Notes: generated from the letters alone by a model not told the origin. A stretch of 8,372 bases of DNA from an uncultured Rhodospirillales bacterium (GCA_913053795.1 CAJXGZ010000095.1:1-8372); one strand, 5' to 3'; shown: positions 1-6,907, numbered from the stretch's first letter. Program-made: numbers and translations.

Positions 1-756
1 GCCGACCAGAAAACAATTAACCCCGGCGGCTTTCAATCGTCGCAGGTCGGCGGGGCTCTCGATACCGCTTTCGCTGACCACCATGCGGCCGGCCGGCACC
101 AGCGGCGCCAGTTCTTCGGTAAGCGCAAGGTCGATCTTCATGGTTTTGAGGTTGCGGTTGTTAATGCCGATCATTGCATTGCCGGGATCGAGGGCAAGGG
201 CGCGGTCCATCTCGTCCCGGTTATGAACTTCGACCAGGATATCCATGGCGAATTCCGCCGCCGCCGCCGCCAACTCGCCCGCCTGGCCGTCCGCCGGGGG
301 GCGGCCCTCCGCCAGCGCCGCCATGATCAGCAAAATGCAATCGGCGCCGATCGCCCGGGCCTCTACCACTTGATAAGGCTCAAGCATGAAATCCTTGCGC
401 AGCACCGGCAGCGAGACGGAATTTCTGGCCGCCGTCAGATGTTCCGCCGCACCTTGAAAATAAGGCCCGTCGGTAAGCACCGACAGGCAGGCCGCGCCGC
501 CCGCTTCATAGGCCGCCGCCAATTGGCCCGGGTCAAAATCGCCGCGGATCAGACCTTTCGACGGCGAGGCTTTCTTGATCTCGGCGATCAGGCCGACACC
601 GCCCGCCGATACCGCCGCCTCAAGGGCGGCGCGAAAGCCTCTCGCCGGTGGTTGGCGGTGGGCGTCATCTATGATCCGGCCGATCGGGATATTCTCTTTC
701 GCCCGGGCGATCTCGCGCCGCTTGTCGGCGCAGATGCGTTGCAGGATGTCGCTCAT
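1..756 (-). CDS. trpC: Indole-3-glycerol-phosphate synthase TrpC (3' end cut by window edge)
   Basis: This enzyme closes the ring of carboxyphenylaminodeoxyribulose phosphate to give indole-3-glycerol phosphate, the fourth step of cytoplasmic tryptophan synthesis. Reading leftward from ATG at 756-754 gives 252 residues with no stop, so roughly the last 10-15 residues of this (beta/alpha)8 enzyme lie outside. Visible family motifs are AEIKKASPSKG (58-68, catalytic Glu59 and Lys61), LRKDF (119-123, Lys121), LVEVH (174-178, Glu176), GINNRNL (197-203) and SESGI (228-232). A stretch at about 149-160 (AEGRPPADGQAG) and an Ala5 run (163-167), encoded by a CCG-type microsatellite at 255-271, look longer than the usual loop. 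The start lies 4 bases after the trpD stop with no clear Shine-Dalgarno, which suggests translational coupling. Family assignment is very secure. Confidence 0.97.
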   Translation of the reverse strand, partial: MSDILQRICADKRREIARAKENIPIGRIIDDAHRQPPARGFRAALEAAVSAGGVGLIAEIKKASPSKGLIRGDFDPGQLAAAYEAGGAACLSVLTDGPYFQGAAEHLTAARNSVSLPVLRKDFMLEPYQVVEARAIGADCILLIMAALAEGRPPADGQAGELAAAAAEFAMDILVEVHNRDEMDRALALDPGNAMIGINNRNLKTMKIDLALTEELAPLVPAGRMVVSESGIESPADLRRLKAAGVNCFLVG

Positions 757-760
757 ATAT

Positions 761-1762
761 TCAAGAAGTCGCTTCGACCAGCCGGGCCAGGGTTTCCCTG
801 GCTTTTCCGCCGTCGATGGCGGCCCGGGCCTGGGCGGCGCCGTCCATGAGGTTTGATGCCTTGCCGGCAACGATAAGCGCGCCGGCGGCGTTAAAGACCA
901 CCACGTCCCGGTAGGGGCCGGGATTGCCCGCCACCAGGTCGCGGATGGCCTTGGCGTTGGTTGCGGCGTCGCCGCCCTTGAGGTCTTCCGGTTTTGCTTG
1001 CGCCAGCCCGGCGTCGGCGGGGTTGACTTCGAAGGTGGTGATTTCGCCGTCTTTAAGTTCGGCGACGAAAGTAGGCCCGGTGGTGGTCATTTCGTCCAGG
1101 CCGTCCGATCCATGCACCACCCAGGTCGCCTCGCAGCCCAGATTTTTGAGCACTCTGGCCATGGGCTCTATCCAGGGCTTGGAAAAGACGCCGGTGAACT
1201 GGCGCTTGACCCCGGCCGGGTTGGAAAGAGGACCGAGCAGGTTGAAAATGGTGCGAACCCCCATCTCCAGCCGCGAAGGACCGACGTGGCGCATGGCGCC
1301 GTGATGGCGCGGGGCCATCAGAAAACCGATCTTGGCCTCGGCTATGGATTTCTCCACCAGCGGCATATCGGCCTCCAGATTGACGCCGAGAGCCGCCAGA
1401 ACGTCCGCCGCGCCCGACTTGGACGACAGCGCCTTGTTGCCGTGCTTGGCCACGGGAACGCCGCAGCCCGCCACCACCAAGGCGGCGCCGGTGGAAATAT
1501 TGAAGGTGCCGGAAGCGTCGCCGCCAGTGCCGGCGATGTCTATGGCGTCTTCGGGGGCCTTGACGGCCAAGGCCTTGGCGCGCATGACCTTGACGGCTCC
1601 GGTGATCTCCGCGACGGTCTCGCCGCGCACCCTCAAGGCCATCAGGAAGGCGCCGATTTGCGACGGCGTCGCTTGCCCGGACATGATGATTTCAAAGGCG
1701 GATTCAGCCTCGGCTTCGCTGAGGGAGGCGCCGTCCGCGACCTTGGCCAACAGGGCTTTCAT
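761..1762 (-). CDS. trpD: Anthranilate phosphoribosyltransferase TrpD
   Basis: It transfers phosphoribose from PRPP to anthranilate, the second step of tryptophan synthesis, in the cytoplasm. The 333-residue product is normal for the family. Motifs seen are GTGGD (78-82, PRPP diphosphate loop), NIST (88-91), KHGN (106-109), [10 protein letters not shown] (161-170, with the anthranilate-contacting Arg164) and LDE (222-224, the second Mg site). A TTG six bases further upstream would add Met-Pro, but the ATG at 1762-1760 overlaps the trpG stop as ATGA, the usual coupled arrangement, so I chose it. No strong ribosome-binding site is visible, consistent with coupling to trpG. It sits in the middle of the trpG-trpD-trpC operon. 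Confidence 0.97.
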   Translation of the reverse strand: MKALLAKVADGASLSEAEAESAFEIIMSGQATPSQIGAFLMALRVRGETVAEITGAVKVMRAKALAVKAPEDAIDIAGTGGDASGTFNISTGAALVVAGCGVPVAKHGNKALSSKSGAADVLAALGVNLEADMPLVEKSIAEAKIGFLMAPRHHGAMRHVGPSRLEMGVRTIFNLLGPLSNPAGVKRQFTGVFSKPWIEPMARVLKNLGCEATWVVHGSDGLDEMTTTGPTFVAELKDGEITTFEVNPADAGLAQAKPEDLKGGDAATNAKAIRDLVAGNPGPYRDVVVFNAAGALIVAGKASNLMDGAAQARAAIDGGKARETLARLVEATS

Positions 1763-2328
1763 TGGCAAAGCGCCAGGAAGTTGCGAAGAAGGTCATGGCC
1801 GTGCTCCGAAGCGATGCTTTCAGGGTGAAACTGCACCCCGTGGATGGGTAAGGCGCGGTGCTGAACCCCCTGGATGACCCCGTCGCCGCTGTTCGCCGTG
1901 ACGTCCAGGCAATCGGGAAGGCTATCGGGCTCCACCATCAGCGAATGGTAGCGGGTTGAGGCGAAGGGCGAGGGAATACCGGAAAAAACGCCTTCGCCGT
2001 TGTGCTCGATGGGACTGACCTTGCCGTGCATGGGCTTGGGCGCGCGCACGATTTTTCCGCCGAAAGCTTGGCCCACGCACTGATGACCCAGGCAGACGCC
2101 GAGAATGGGAACCTTGCCCGCCGATTTCTCGATCAATTCCAGGCAGATCCCGGCCTTGCCGGGGCCGCACGGTCCCGGCGAAAGGACAATGCCCTGGGGA
2201 TTAAGGGCCAGCGCCTGTTCGGCGCTTAAGGCGTCATTTCGCCTGACGTTAACCTCCGCGCCCAACTCGCCGAGATAATGGCGCAGATTATAGGTAAAGC
2301 TGTCATAATTATCGATTAGAAGATACAT
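1759..2328 (-). CDS. trpG: Anthranilate synthase component II, glutamine amidotransferase TrpG
   Basis: This class I glutamine amidotransferase supplies ammonia to TrpE, which makes anthranilate from chorismate. It may also serve PabB in folate synthesis, as TrpG/PabA proteins can; the sequence does not decide this. The 189 residues begin with the typical [14 protein letters not shown]. They contain the oxyanion segment [12 protein letters not shown] (49-60), the nucleophile Cys79 in GVCLGHQ, and the His168/Glu170 pair in QFHPES. The start is the first codon of the conserved N-terminus. There is no clear Shine-Dalgarno; the bases just upstream are AT-rich. It is the first gene of the leftward trp operon here and overlaps trpD by ATGA. 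No trpE lies directly upstream, because a divergent outer-membrane protein gene occupies that place. Confidence 0.96.
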   Translation of the reverse strand: MYLLIDNYDSFTYNLRHYLGELGAEVNVRRNDALSAEQALALNPQGIVLSPGPCGPGKAGICLELIEKSAGKVPILGVCLGHQCVGQAFGGKIVRAPKPMHGKVSPIEHNGEGVFSGIPSPFASTRYHSLMVEPDSLPDCLDVTANSGDGVIQGVQHRALPIHGVQFHPESIASEHGHDLLRNFLALCQ

Positions 2329-2358
2329 AACAACAACTTACAAAAAAATCGTAACCTA

Positions 2359-2418
2359 TTACATGAACGCAAAAAAAAAGGCTTTTTCTCCCCATAGATT
2401 TGCGCCGCATGGCAACAA
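2359..2418 (-). other. Possible leader peptide ORF upstream of trpG
   Basis: On the minus strand a GGAGG (2432-2428) stands 9 bases before TTG at 2418-2416. The frame runs 19 codons, MLPCGANLWGEKAFFFAFM, and ends in tandem stops TAA TAG. It contains one Trp and four Phe codons, and a U9 tract (minus-strand T9 at 2379-2371) lies inside it. It would sit in the trpG leader downstream of the candidate promoter. Against it: the start is TTG, there is only one Trp codon (classical trp leaders have several), and I find no convincing terminator stem before the U-tract. It could be chance. Confidence 0.2.
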
Positions 2419-2468
2419 TGCCCGTCACCTCCGCCAGCGTCAAGGGGAGACAAGATCGGGGAATAAAA

Positions 2469-2497
2469 TTGACAGACTTTAGGATTTGAATAATTAT
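2469..2497 (+). promoter_or_regulatory. Candidate sigma70 promoter for the MipA-like gene
   Basis: A perfect TTGACA (2469-2474) is followed after 17 bases by AATTAT (2492-2497, 4 of 6 matches to the -10 consensus). Its -10 overlaps the opposing trp -10. The predicted leader is about 95 bases. It contains an AU stem, ATCTAT (2529-2534) pairing with ATAGAT (2539-2544), followed by T-rich sequence. That resembles a weak terminator, but the stem has a single G-C pair. A modest AAAGAG Shine-Dalgarno lies at 2585-2590. Confidence 0.45.
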
Positions 2498-2520
2498 ATG
2501 AATTAATTACTTTATAACAA
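2493..2520 (-). promoter_or_regulatory. Candidate sigma70 promoter for trpG-trpD-trpC
   Basis: Read leftward, TTGTTA (2520-2515, 4 of 6 matches to the -35 consensus) is followed after 16 bases by a perfect TATAAT (2498-2493). Transcription would begin near 2486, leaving a leader of about 158 bases before trpG. It is the best promoter I can find on this strand in the gap. The AT-richness of the region raises the chance of fortuitous matches. Confidence 0.45.
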
Positions 2521-2597
2521 CCAAGTATATCTATTTTTATAGATTTGTTTTTTAGATTTTTTTTTGTTATTACTGTTAATTACCAAAGAGCTTACGG

Positions 2598-3539
2598 ATG
2601 ACGTTTAGGGCGAAATTATTGGGCTTTGCCTGGCCGGCCGCGTTGCTTGCCGCCGTTTCACAGGCGCAAGCGCAATATCCGCGCGCCAGCGCCCAATATC
2701 CTTATCCCAGCGCCCAATACCCGTACCCCAGCCAACAATTTCCGCCTCAAGGCGCCCAATATCCGCCTCAAGGCGCGCAAATCACGCGCCCCGTCCTCCC
2801 ACGCGCCGGGCCTCAAGGCGCCGCGCCTTGGCCTCCGCAGGCCGCCGCCAAAACAAATAATTGGGATATCACGATTGGCCCGGGGGTCGCCATGCAGCCG
2901 GAATACATCGGTTCCAACAAATACATCCTCTGGCCGATGCCGATCATCGAAATCAAATGGCGGGATAAAATTTTTCTCAGCGCCAAGGACGGTTTTGGCT
3001 GGAACATGGTGAAGACCCGTCATCTCAACTTTGGTCCCCTGGTTCACTATTATCTTGGCAGTCAGGACTATCCAAGCGGCATGGATTCGGTTGACGCCGG
3101 CGGTCAGTTCGGGGCCTTCGTCAATTTCGCCTTCGGCCACTGGAGGCTGGACGCCAAGGCGTTGTACGCCTTCTCCGGAAGCAGCGAAGGGGCGCGGGCC
3201 AACGTCGGCCTTTCCTACGGGACGCGCATCAACAAGGTCTGGAAGATTGTCATGCGCGCCGGCGTCTCATATTTTAACGATAACGAAATGAAGACCTACT
3301 TCGGCGTCAGCCAAAGAGAGGCGTCAAGCGACGCCAGTTCCGGCATGCGGCAATACAGCGCCAAAAAGGGCTTCGCGGATGTCGGCTTTGGCGCTGAAAT
3401 CGCCTACGGATTCACCAAAAACTGGAGCGGGATCATCAAGTTGAAAGCCACCCAATTGCTGGGCGACGCCGCCGACAGCCCCCTCACCACAAAGGATTTC
3501 CAAGGATACGGCGGCGTCGGGTTTGCTTATACTTTCTAA
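2598..3539 (+). CDS. MipA/OmpV family outer-membrane protein
   Basis: The 313-residue product is a predicted outer-membrane beta-barrel of the MipA/OmpV family (scaffolding protein MipA in E. coli, OmpV in Vibrio). Residues 1-25 form a signal peptide with a hydrophobic core and an AQA cleavage site. Residues 26-83 are a Pro/Gln/Tyr/Ala-rich segment built from a 7-residue repeat. The barrel begins at NNWDITIGPG (87-96) and shows family hallmarks: PEYIGSNKY (101-109), IEIKWRDKIFLSAKDGFGWN, FGPLVHYYLG, an aromatic MKTYFGVS, a KGFADVGFG strand and LLGDAADSPL. It ends in Phe (AYTF), the usual C-terminal signal for barrel assembly. The repeat segment appears to be an addition to the usual family architecture. 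The gene is transcribed away from trpG, and copA lies 564 bases downstream behind its own promoter, so it is probably monocistronic. The exact role (porin-like, murein enzyme scaffold or other) cannot be told from sequence. Confidence 0.88.
   Translation: MTFRAKLLGFAWPAALLAAVSQAQAQYPRASAQYPYPSAQYPYPSQQFPPQGAQYPPQGAQITRPVLPRAGPQGAAPWPPQAAAKTNNWDITIGPGVAMQPEYIGSNKYILWPMPIIEIKWRDKIFLSAKDGFGWNMVKTRHLNFGPLVHYYLGSQDYPSGMDSVDAGGQFGAFVNFAFGHWRLDAKALYAFSGSSEGARANVGLSYGTRINKVWKIVMRAGVSYFNDNEMKTYFGVSQREASSDASSGMRQYSAKKGFADVGFGAEIAYGFTKNWSGIIKLKATQLLGDAADSPLTTKDFQGYGGVGFAYTF
2667..2792 (+). repeat. In-frame 21-bp tandem repeat encoding a QYP-rich heptad
   Basis: Residues 24-65 of the MipA-like protein fall into six seven-residue units: QAQYPRA, SAQYPYP, SAQYPYP, SQQFPPQ, GAQYPPQ, GAQITRP. 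The two central copies are identical in protein and nearly so in DNA, and the outer copies have diverged. The segment directly follows the signal peptide. It would form a flexible, proline-rich periplasmic N-terminal tail, or one that could touch peptidoglycan. Length variation between strains is expected for such repeats. Confidence 0.8.
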
Positions 3540-3634
3540 GCTGTTTCAAATAAGCGAATATGTGTTGAAAACGCTCGTCTCACCATAAATGTTCCATAAA
3601 TACCCCTTGTTTGCCAGAAAAAAAGATAATAATC

Positions 3635-3663
3635 TTGACAATCCCATAAATATCATATATATT
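3635..3663 (+). promoter_or_regulatory. Near-consensus orphan sigma70 promoter
   Basis: A perfect TTGACA (3635-3640), a 17-base spacer and TATATT (3658-3663, 5 of 6 matches) form the best sigma70 promoter in the window. Transcription would begin near 3670 and run into the composite repeat. No supported gene follows for more than 400 bases, so it may drive a small RNA or give copA a second long leader. A CCATAAAT repeat lies in the spacer and a small AAGAT/ATCTT palindrome (3623-3636) overlaps the -35. Confidence 0.5.
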
Positions 3664-3722
3664 CCTTTTGCTACGCCCATCGCTAAAGGGAATAGTGAGG
3701 CATAAGGGCGCCTCCAATTATT

Positions 3723-3748
3723 GTCATTCCCGCGAAGGCGGGAATGAC
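3723..3748. repeat. REP-like palindrome, 11-bp perfect stem with 4-base loop
   Basis: GTCATTCCCGC (3723-3733), the loop GAAG, and GCGGGAATGAC (3738-3748) form a perfect hairpin. This core matches the dispersed intergenic palindrome of the type GTCATTCCCGCGNNNGCGGG seen in many proteobacterial genomes (my recollection of the motif, not a search). There is no T-run after it on either strand, so it is more likely a dispersed repeat than a terminator. Confidence 0.75.
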
Positions 3749-3807
3749 GAAGAGAAGCGCGAATGACGAAGAGGAGCGGAAATGACGAAGAGGGGCGGGA
3801 ATGACGG
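3740..3807. repeat. 19-bp tandem repeat, about 3.5 copies
   Basis: Units begin at 3740, 3759, 3778 and 3797 and share GNGAATGACGAAGAGNNGC with one to three changes per copy; the fourth is cut to GGGAATGACGG. The first unit begins within the right arm of the 3723-3748 palindrome. The array therefore probably arose by repeated duplication of the palindrome's right half plus a few flanking bases. Confidence 0.8.
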
Positions 3808-4042
3808 TTTCGGGATAAATAGAGGCGCCCATAAGACGCTAGAAGCGAAAAGGATATTAATGTTTGCAAAAGACCATGGATGCTTACATTTTACCCAGGA
3901 TTGATAAATGTTATGTGTGATATCAAAGACTTAATGTGGTTCCGTCTTGATTCTAACAGGGGGGTGAACGGCATTTATCGCCATCAAAATGAATACGGCT
4001 CCAGCGTCAAGGCGGGGTCGGGAAAAAAATTCAATCCGTCCC

Positions 4043-4073
4043 TTGACCTTCCAGTCTCTGGAACCTACATACA
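4043..4073 (+). promoter_or_regulatory. CueR-type copper-responsive promoter of copA
   Basis: TTGACC (-35, 4043-4048) and CATACA (-10, 4068-4073) are separated by 19 bases, the overlong spacing typical of MerR-family targets. The spacer holds the dyad TTCCAG-TCT-CTGGAA (4049-4063), within the longer ACCTTCCAG/CTGGAACCT pair (4046-4066). From memory, the positions of TTCC and CTGGAA relative to the -35 are the same as in the E. coli copA promoter bound by CueR. A MerR-family activator encoded two genes downstream would twist this spacer to allow open-complex formation when Cu+ binds. Transcription would begin near 4080, leaving a leader of about 24 bases. Confidence 0.85.
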
Positions 4074-4086
4074 AGATTACAGTATA

Positions 4087-4095
4087 CTGGAAGGT
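4087..4095 (+). promoter_or_regulatory. Copper-box half-site overlapping the copA ribosome-binding site
   Basis: CTGGAAGGT is the exact reverse complement of ACCTTCCAG at 4046-4054 in the CueR dyad. It contains GGAAGG (4089-4094), a good Shine-Dalgarno 9 bases before the copA ATG. It may be only a ribosome-binding site that happens to resemble the box, or an additional regulator contact downstream of the start point. Confidence 0.45.
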
Positions 4096-4103
4096 TGTGA
4101 ATT

Positions 4104-6503
4104 ATGAATAGTGTTTCCCTGCCCATCCAAGGCATGACCTGCGCCACCTGCGCCGGACGCATTGAAAAGGTTTTGGGCAAGCTCGACGGTGTAACCTCGG
4201 CCAACGTCAACTTGGCTGGAGAGTTCGCCGACGTCGCCTTCGATAAGACGGTTGTCTCGGTTTCCGGCATTGCCGAAGCCATTGCCCGCGCCGGGTTCTC
4301 GGTTCCCGACAAGACCATCGACCTGTCCATCTCGGGCATGACCTGCGCCACATGTTCAGGAAGGGTGGAGAAGGTTCTGGGCAAGGCCCCGGGGGTGATT
4401 TCCGCCAAGGTCAATCTGGCCAGCGAGCAGGCGCGCGTCACCGTCGGGGCGGGGACTGGAGCCGCCGATATCATCGCCGTGGTGGAGAAGGCGGGATTCG
4501 GCGCCAAAATCCTCGAAGGCCAAGACGCCGGCGCCGAAGAGGAACAGGAGCTGGCCCGCCAAAGCCGTCACGACCTCATTGTTTTCACCGTTGCCTCCCT
4601 TCTTACGCTTCCCCTTGTGGTGCAAATGGTTTTGGAGACGATGGACGTTATCTGGGAGATTTCGCCGCTGGTTCAGTTGGCCCTGGCGACGCCGGTTCAA
4701 TTCTGGGCCGGGGCGCGGTTCTACCGTTCCGCCTGGGGAGCTCTGAAGGCTTTTTCCGGCAATATGGACCTGCTGGTGGCGCTGGGAACGTCGGCGGCTT
4801 ATGGCTTGAGCCTGTTCAACACTCTGGCCGGCTCCGGCGACCTCTATTACGAAGCCGGCGCCGCGGTCATTTCCTTAATCCTGCTGGGCAAGTGGATGGA
4901 AAGCCGGGCCAAGCGCGGCACCACCGCCGCCATCCGCGCCTTGATGAAACTGCGCCCCGAGACGGCGCGGGTGCTGCGCGGCGGTAAGGAAGTGGAAATC
5001 CCGGTCTCCCAAGTAGAGAGGGACGACGTGGTCGTGATCCGGCCGGGAGAGCGCGTACCCGTCGACGGCGAGATCATTGAGGGCGAGAGCCACATGGACG
5101 AATCACTGATCACCGGCGAAAGCCTTCCTGTTTCAAAAGAGGTGGGGGACATGGTGACCGGCGGCGCCATCAACGCCGAAGGCTTGTTGCGGGTGCGCGC
5201 CACCACCGTCGGCGCCGAGTCCGTTTTGTCGCGCATTATCGCCCTGGTGCAAGGGGCGCAGGGCTCCAAGGCGCCGGTGCAGCGGCTGGTGGATCATATC
5301 TCCGCTATCTTCGTGCCCGTCGTCATCACTATTTCCCTCATCACCTTCACCTCTTGGTGGCTAATAACCGGCGATATCCCCGGAGCCATCATCAACGCCG
5401 TCGCCGTCCTGGTGATCGCTTGCCCTTGCGCGCTCGGCTTGGCGACGCCGACGGCGATCATGGTCGGAACCGGCGCCGCCGCGCGCAAGGGAATCCTTAT
5501 CAAGGACGCCCAAGCCCTGGAAACGGCCCATCGCATCAATACGGTAATTTTCGATAAAACCGGCACCCTGACCGAAGGCCGCCCCAAGGTCGTCGAAACG
5601 ATTGCGGCCGATGGCGATGTTCCCGCCATGATCGCACTGGCCGCTTCGGCCCAGCAGGGGTCGGAACATCCTTTGGCCCGTTCCGTCCTTGGTTACGCGG
5701 AAGAAACCGGCGTTCAACTCGATAAGGTCGAGGATTTCCAAAGCATGATAGGCCGTGGACTGGTGGCGACCGTATCGGGCCACCAATTGGCCATCGGCAA
5801 CCGCCGCCTGATGGGTGAAAAAGACCAGGACACGGCCGTCTTCGAAGACCGGGCGACCGCCTTTGAGGAAAAAGGCCTTACCGTCATGTGGGTCGCCGAA
5901 ATCGGCAAGGGAATCCTTGGCCTGATCGCCGTTGGCGACACCGTAAAGCCCCATGCGGCGATCGCGTTGGCCGGTTTGAAGAAAAGCGGCATCGAGACCA
6001 TCATGCTAACCGGAGACAACGCCAGAAGCGCTCGCGCCGTCGCCGAAACGGTGGGGGTGGACAAGGTGATTGCCGACGTCGTGCCCGCGGAAAAGGCGGG
6101 CGAGGTAACGCGGCTTAAAAATGAAGGCCGGGTCGTGGGCATGGTCGGGGATGGAATCAATGACGCCCCGGCCTTGGCCGAAGCCGATATCGGCTTCGCC
6201 ATGGGAACCGGCACCGATGTCGCCATGCACACGGCGGGTATAACCCTGATGCGCGGGGAACCGACCCTTGTGGCCGACGCCATCGGCGTTTCACGGGCCA
6301 CCTATTCGAAGATTTGGCAAAACCTGTTTTGGGCCTTTATTTACAACCTGATCGCCCTTCCTTTGGCGGCAATGGGCTTTCTCAGTCCCGTTATCGCCGG
6401 GGCGGCCATGGCCATGAGCAGCGTTTCCGTCGTTAGCAACTCGTTGCTGTTGAAACGCTGGCAGGGACAAGAAGACGACCTAAAAAAAGGAGAAAAAGTA
6501 TGA
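4104..6503 (+). CDS. copA: Cu+-exporting P1B-type ATPase CopA
   Basis: This inner-membrane pump uses ATP to move Cu+ out of the cytoplasm. The 799-residue product has two N-terminal heavy-metal-associated domains, each with GMTCATC (Cys13/Cys16 and Cys81/Cys84), followed by eight predicted membrane helices: four at roughly 155-266, two at 395-450, two at 738-782. The metal site shows CPC (440-442) in helix 6, Tyr747-Asn748 in helix 7 and Met771-Ser772-Ser773 in helix 8, the Cu+ (P1B-1) signature. Catalytic parts are TGES (337-340, actuator), DKTGT with phosphorylated Asp484, the nucleotide-domain His522-Pro523, TGDN (636-639) and GDGIND (682-687). Length and order are complete. The start follows a GGAAGG Shine-Dalgarno and gives a canonical first domain. 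Its stop overlaps the cueR start as ATGA, so pump and sensor are co-transcribed from the copper promoter upstream. Silver transport is also common in this subgroup. Confidence 0.97.
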   Translation: MNSVSLPIQGMTCATCAGRIEKVLGKLDGVTSANVNLAGEFADVAFDKTVVSVSGIAEAIARAGFSVPDKTIDLSISGMTCATCSGRVEKVLGKAPGVISAKVNLASEQARVTVGAGTGAADIIAVVEKAGFGAKILEGQDAGAEEEQELARQSRHDLIVFTVASLLTLPLVVQMVLETMDVIWEISPLVQLALATPVQFWAGARFYRSAWGALKAFSGNMDLLVALGTSAAYGLSLFNTLAGSGDLYYEAGAAVISLILLGKWMESRAKRGTTAAIRALMKLRPETARVLRGGKEVEIPVSQVERDDVVVIRPGERVPVDGEIIEGESHMDESLITGESLPVSKEVGDMVTGGAINAEGLLRVRATTVGAESVLSRIIALVQGAQGSKAPVQRLVDHISAIFVPVVITISLITFTSWWLITGDIPGAIINAVAVLVIACPCALGLATPTAIMVGTGAAARKGILIKDAQALETAHRINTVIFDKTGTLTEGRPKVVETIAADGDVPAMIALAASAQQGSEHPLARSVLGYAEETGVQLDKVEDFQSMIGRGLVATVSGHQLAIGNRRLMGEKDQDTAVFEDRATAFEEKGLTVMWVAEIGKGILGLIAVGDTVKPHAAIALAGLKKSGIETIMLTGDNARSARAVAETVGVDKVIADVVPAEKAGEVTRLKNEGRVVGMVGDGINDAPALAEADIGFAMGTGTDVAMHTAGITLMRGEPTLVADAIGVSRATYSKIWQNLFWAFIYNLIALPLAAMGFLSPVIAGAAMAMSSVSVVSNSLLLKRWQGQEDDLKKGEKV

Positions 6504-6907
6504 ATATCGGAGCGGCAGCCAAGGTTTCGGGCATATCGGCCAAGACCATACGTTACTACGAGAGCATCGGGCTGATCCCCCCCGCATTGCGGGCCGAGAA
6601 CGGCTACCGGCATTACGGCGAAAAGGAAGTGGATACGCTCCGCTTTATCCAACGGGCCCGTCGTCTCGGATTTTCGGTCAAGGATGTGAGCAACCTGCTC
6701 GATCTCTGGGACGATGAAAACAGGCTCAGCGCCGACGTCAAGGCCTTGGCGACCCGTCATATCGAAGAAGTCGAAAAACGCATCAAGGAATTGCAAACGA
6801 TCCGCGACACCTTGGTCGACCTGACCGAACGATGCCAGGGCGATGCCAGCCCCAATTGCCCTATCATTGACGATTTGGTCGAGGGAACGGAACAAAAAGG
6901 CCTCTAG
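6500..6907 (+). CDS. cueR: CueR-like MerR-family copper-sensing regulator
   Basis: This dimeric activator binds Cu+ (and usually Ag+ or Au+) and switches on copper-export genes. The 135 residues start with the MerR winged helix ([28 protein letters not shown]), continue into a long dimerisation helix (about 78-112) and end in the metal loop [11 protein letters not shown] with Cys112 and Cys120. Ser77 stands where monovalent-ion MerR sensors carry Ser and divalent sensors carry Cys. These three positions coincide with E. coli CueR numbering, which is strong evidence for a Cu+ sensor. A good AGGAG (6488-6492) precedes the ATG by 7 bases, and the start overlaps the copA stop (ATGA). Since the dyad at 4046-4066 fits CueR, the gene probably activates its own operon. 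E. coli cueR, by contrast, is unlinked from the copA coding operon. HmrR is an alternative name used in rhizobia. Confidence 0.93.
   Translation: MNIGAAAKVSGISAKTIRYYESIGLIPPALRAENGYRHYGEKEVDTLRFIQRARRLGFSVKDVSNLLDLWDDENRLSADVKALATRHIEEVEKRIKELQTIRDTLVDLTERCQGDASPNCPIIDDLVEGTEQKGL

Larger units (their letters stand above)
3697..3840. repeat. Composite repeat element with inverted outer arms
   Basis: GGGCGCCTC (3706-3714) and GAGGCGCCC (3822-3830) are perfect 9-bp inverted arms. Each contains the palindrome GGCGCC. They enclose the 11-bp palindrome and the 19-bp tandem repeats. Short ATAAG and GAGGC motifs recur just outside or inside both arms, giving the edges a mirrored look. The whole could be a small non-autonomous mobile element or a degenerate REP-type (BIME-like) cluster. 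No target-site duplication is evident. Confidence 0.5.
3540..4042. other. Gene-poor gap between the MipA-like gene and copA
   Basis: No convincing protein gene lies here on either strand. From left to right it holds three direct copies of CCATAAAT (3583-3590, 3594-3601, 3644-3651), a near-consensus promoter (3635-3663), a composite palindromic and tandem repeat (3697-3840), and a stretch without recognisable features (about 3841-4040). After the MipA-like stop I see only weak stems without a T-tract, so no intrinsic terminator can be assigned. A leftward 107-codon frame here reads through the palindrome and tandem repeats, which is typical of a spurious frame. A rightward 75-codon frame (3880-4107) runs through the copper promoter. 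Confidence 0.7.

Noticed and set aside
223..849. 208-codon rightward frame over trpC and the trpD end
   Set aside because: It is Arg-rich antisense translation of trpC and trpD; the minus strand carries full catalytic motifs.
1761..1768. TTG start for trpD giving two extra residues
   Set aside because: The ATG at 1762-1760 makes a standard ATGA overlap with the trpG stop and gives the usual N-terminus.
998..1828. 276-codon rightward frame over trpD
   Set aside because: It is the antisense shadow of trpD, without any domain signature.
2368..2386. A9-GG-CT5 tract as an intrinsic terminator
   Set aside because: Only an A-U pairing around a few G/C bases is possible; a GC-rich stem next to the tract is missing on either strand.
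3544..3576. Possible terminator after the MipA-like gene (TTTCAA/TTGAAA and AGCG/CGCT pairings)
   Set aside because: The stems are short, interrupted and AT-rich, with no following T-tract.
3546..3869. 107-codon leftward frame in the gap before copA
   Set aside because: It reads through the palindrome and 19-bp repeats (yielding the familiar RHSRLRGND-type translation of such repeats) and shows no family signature, so it is most likely spurious.
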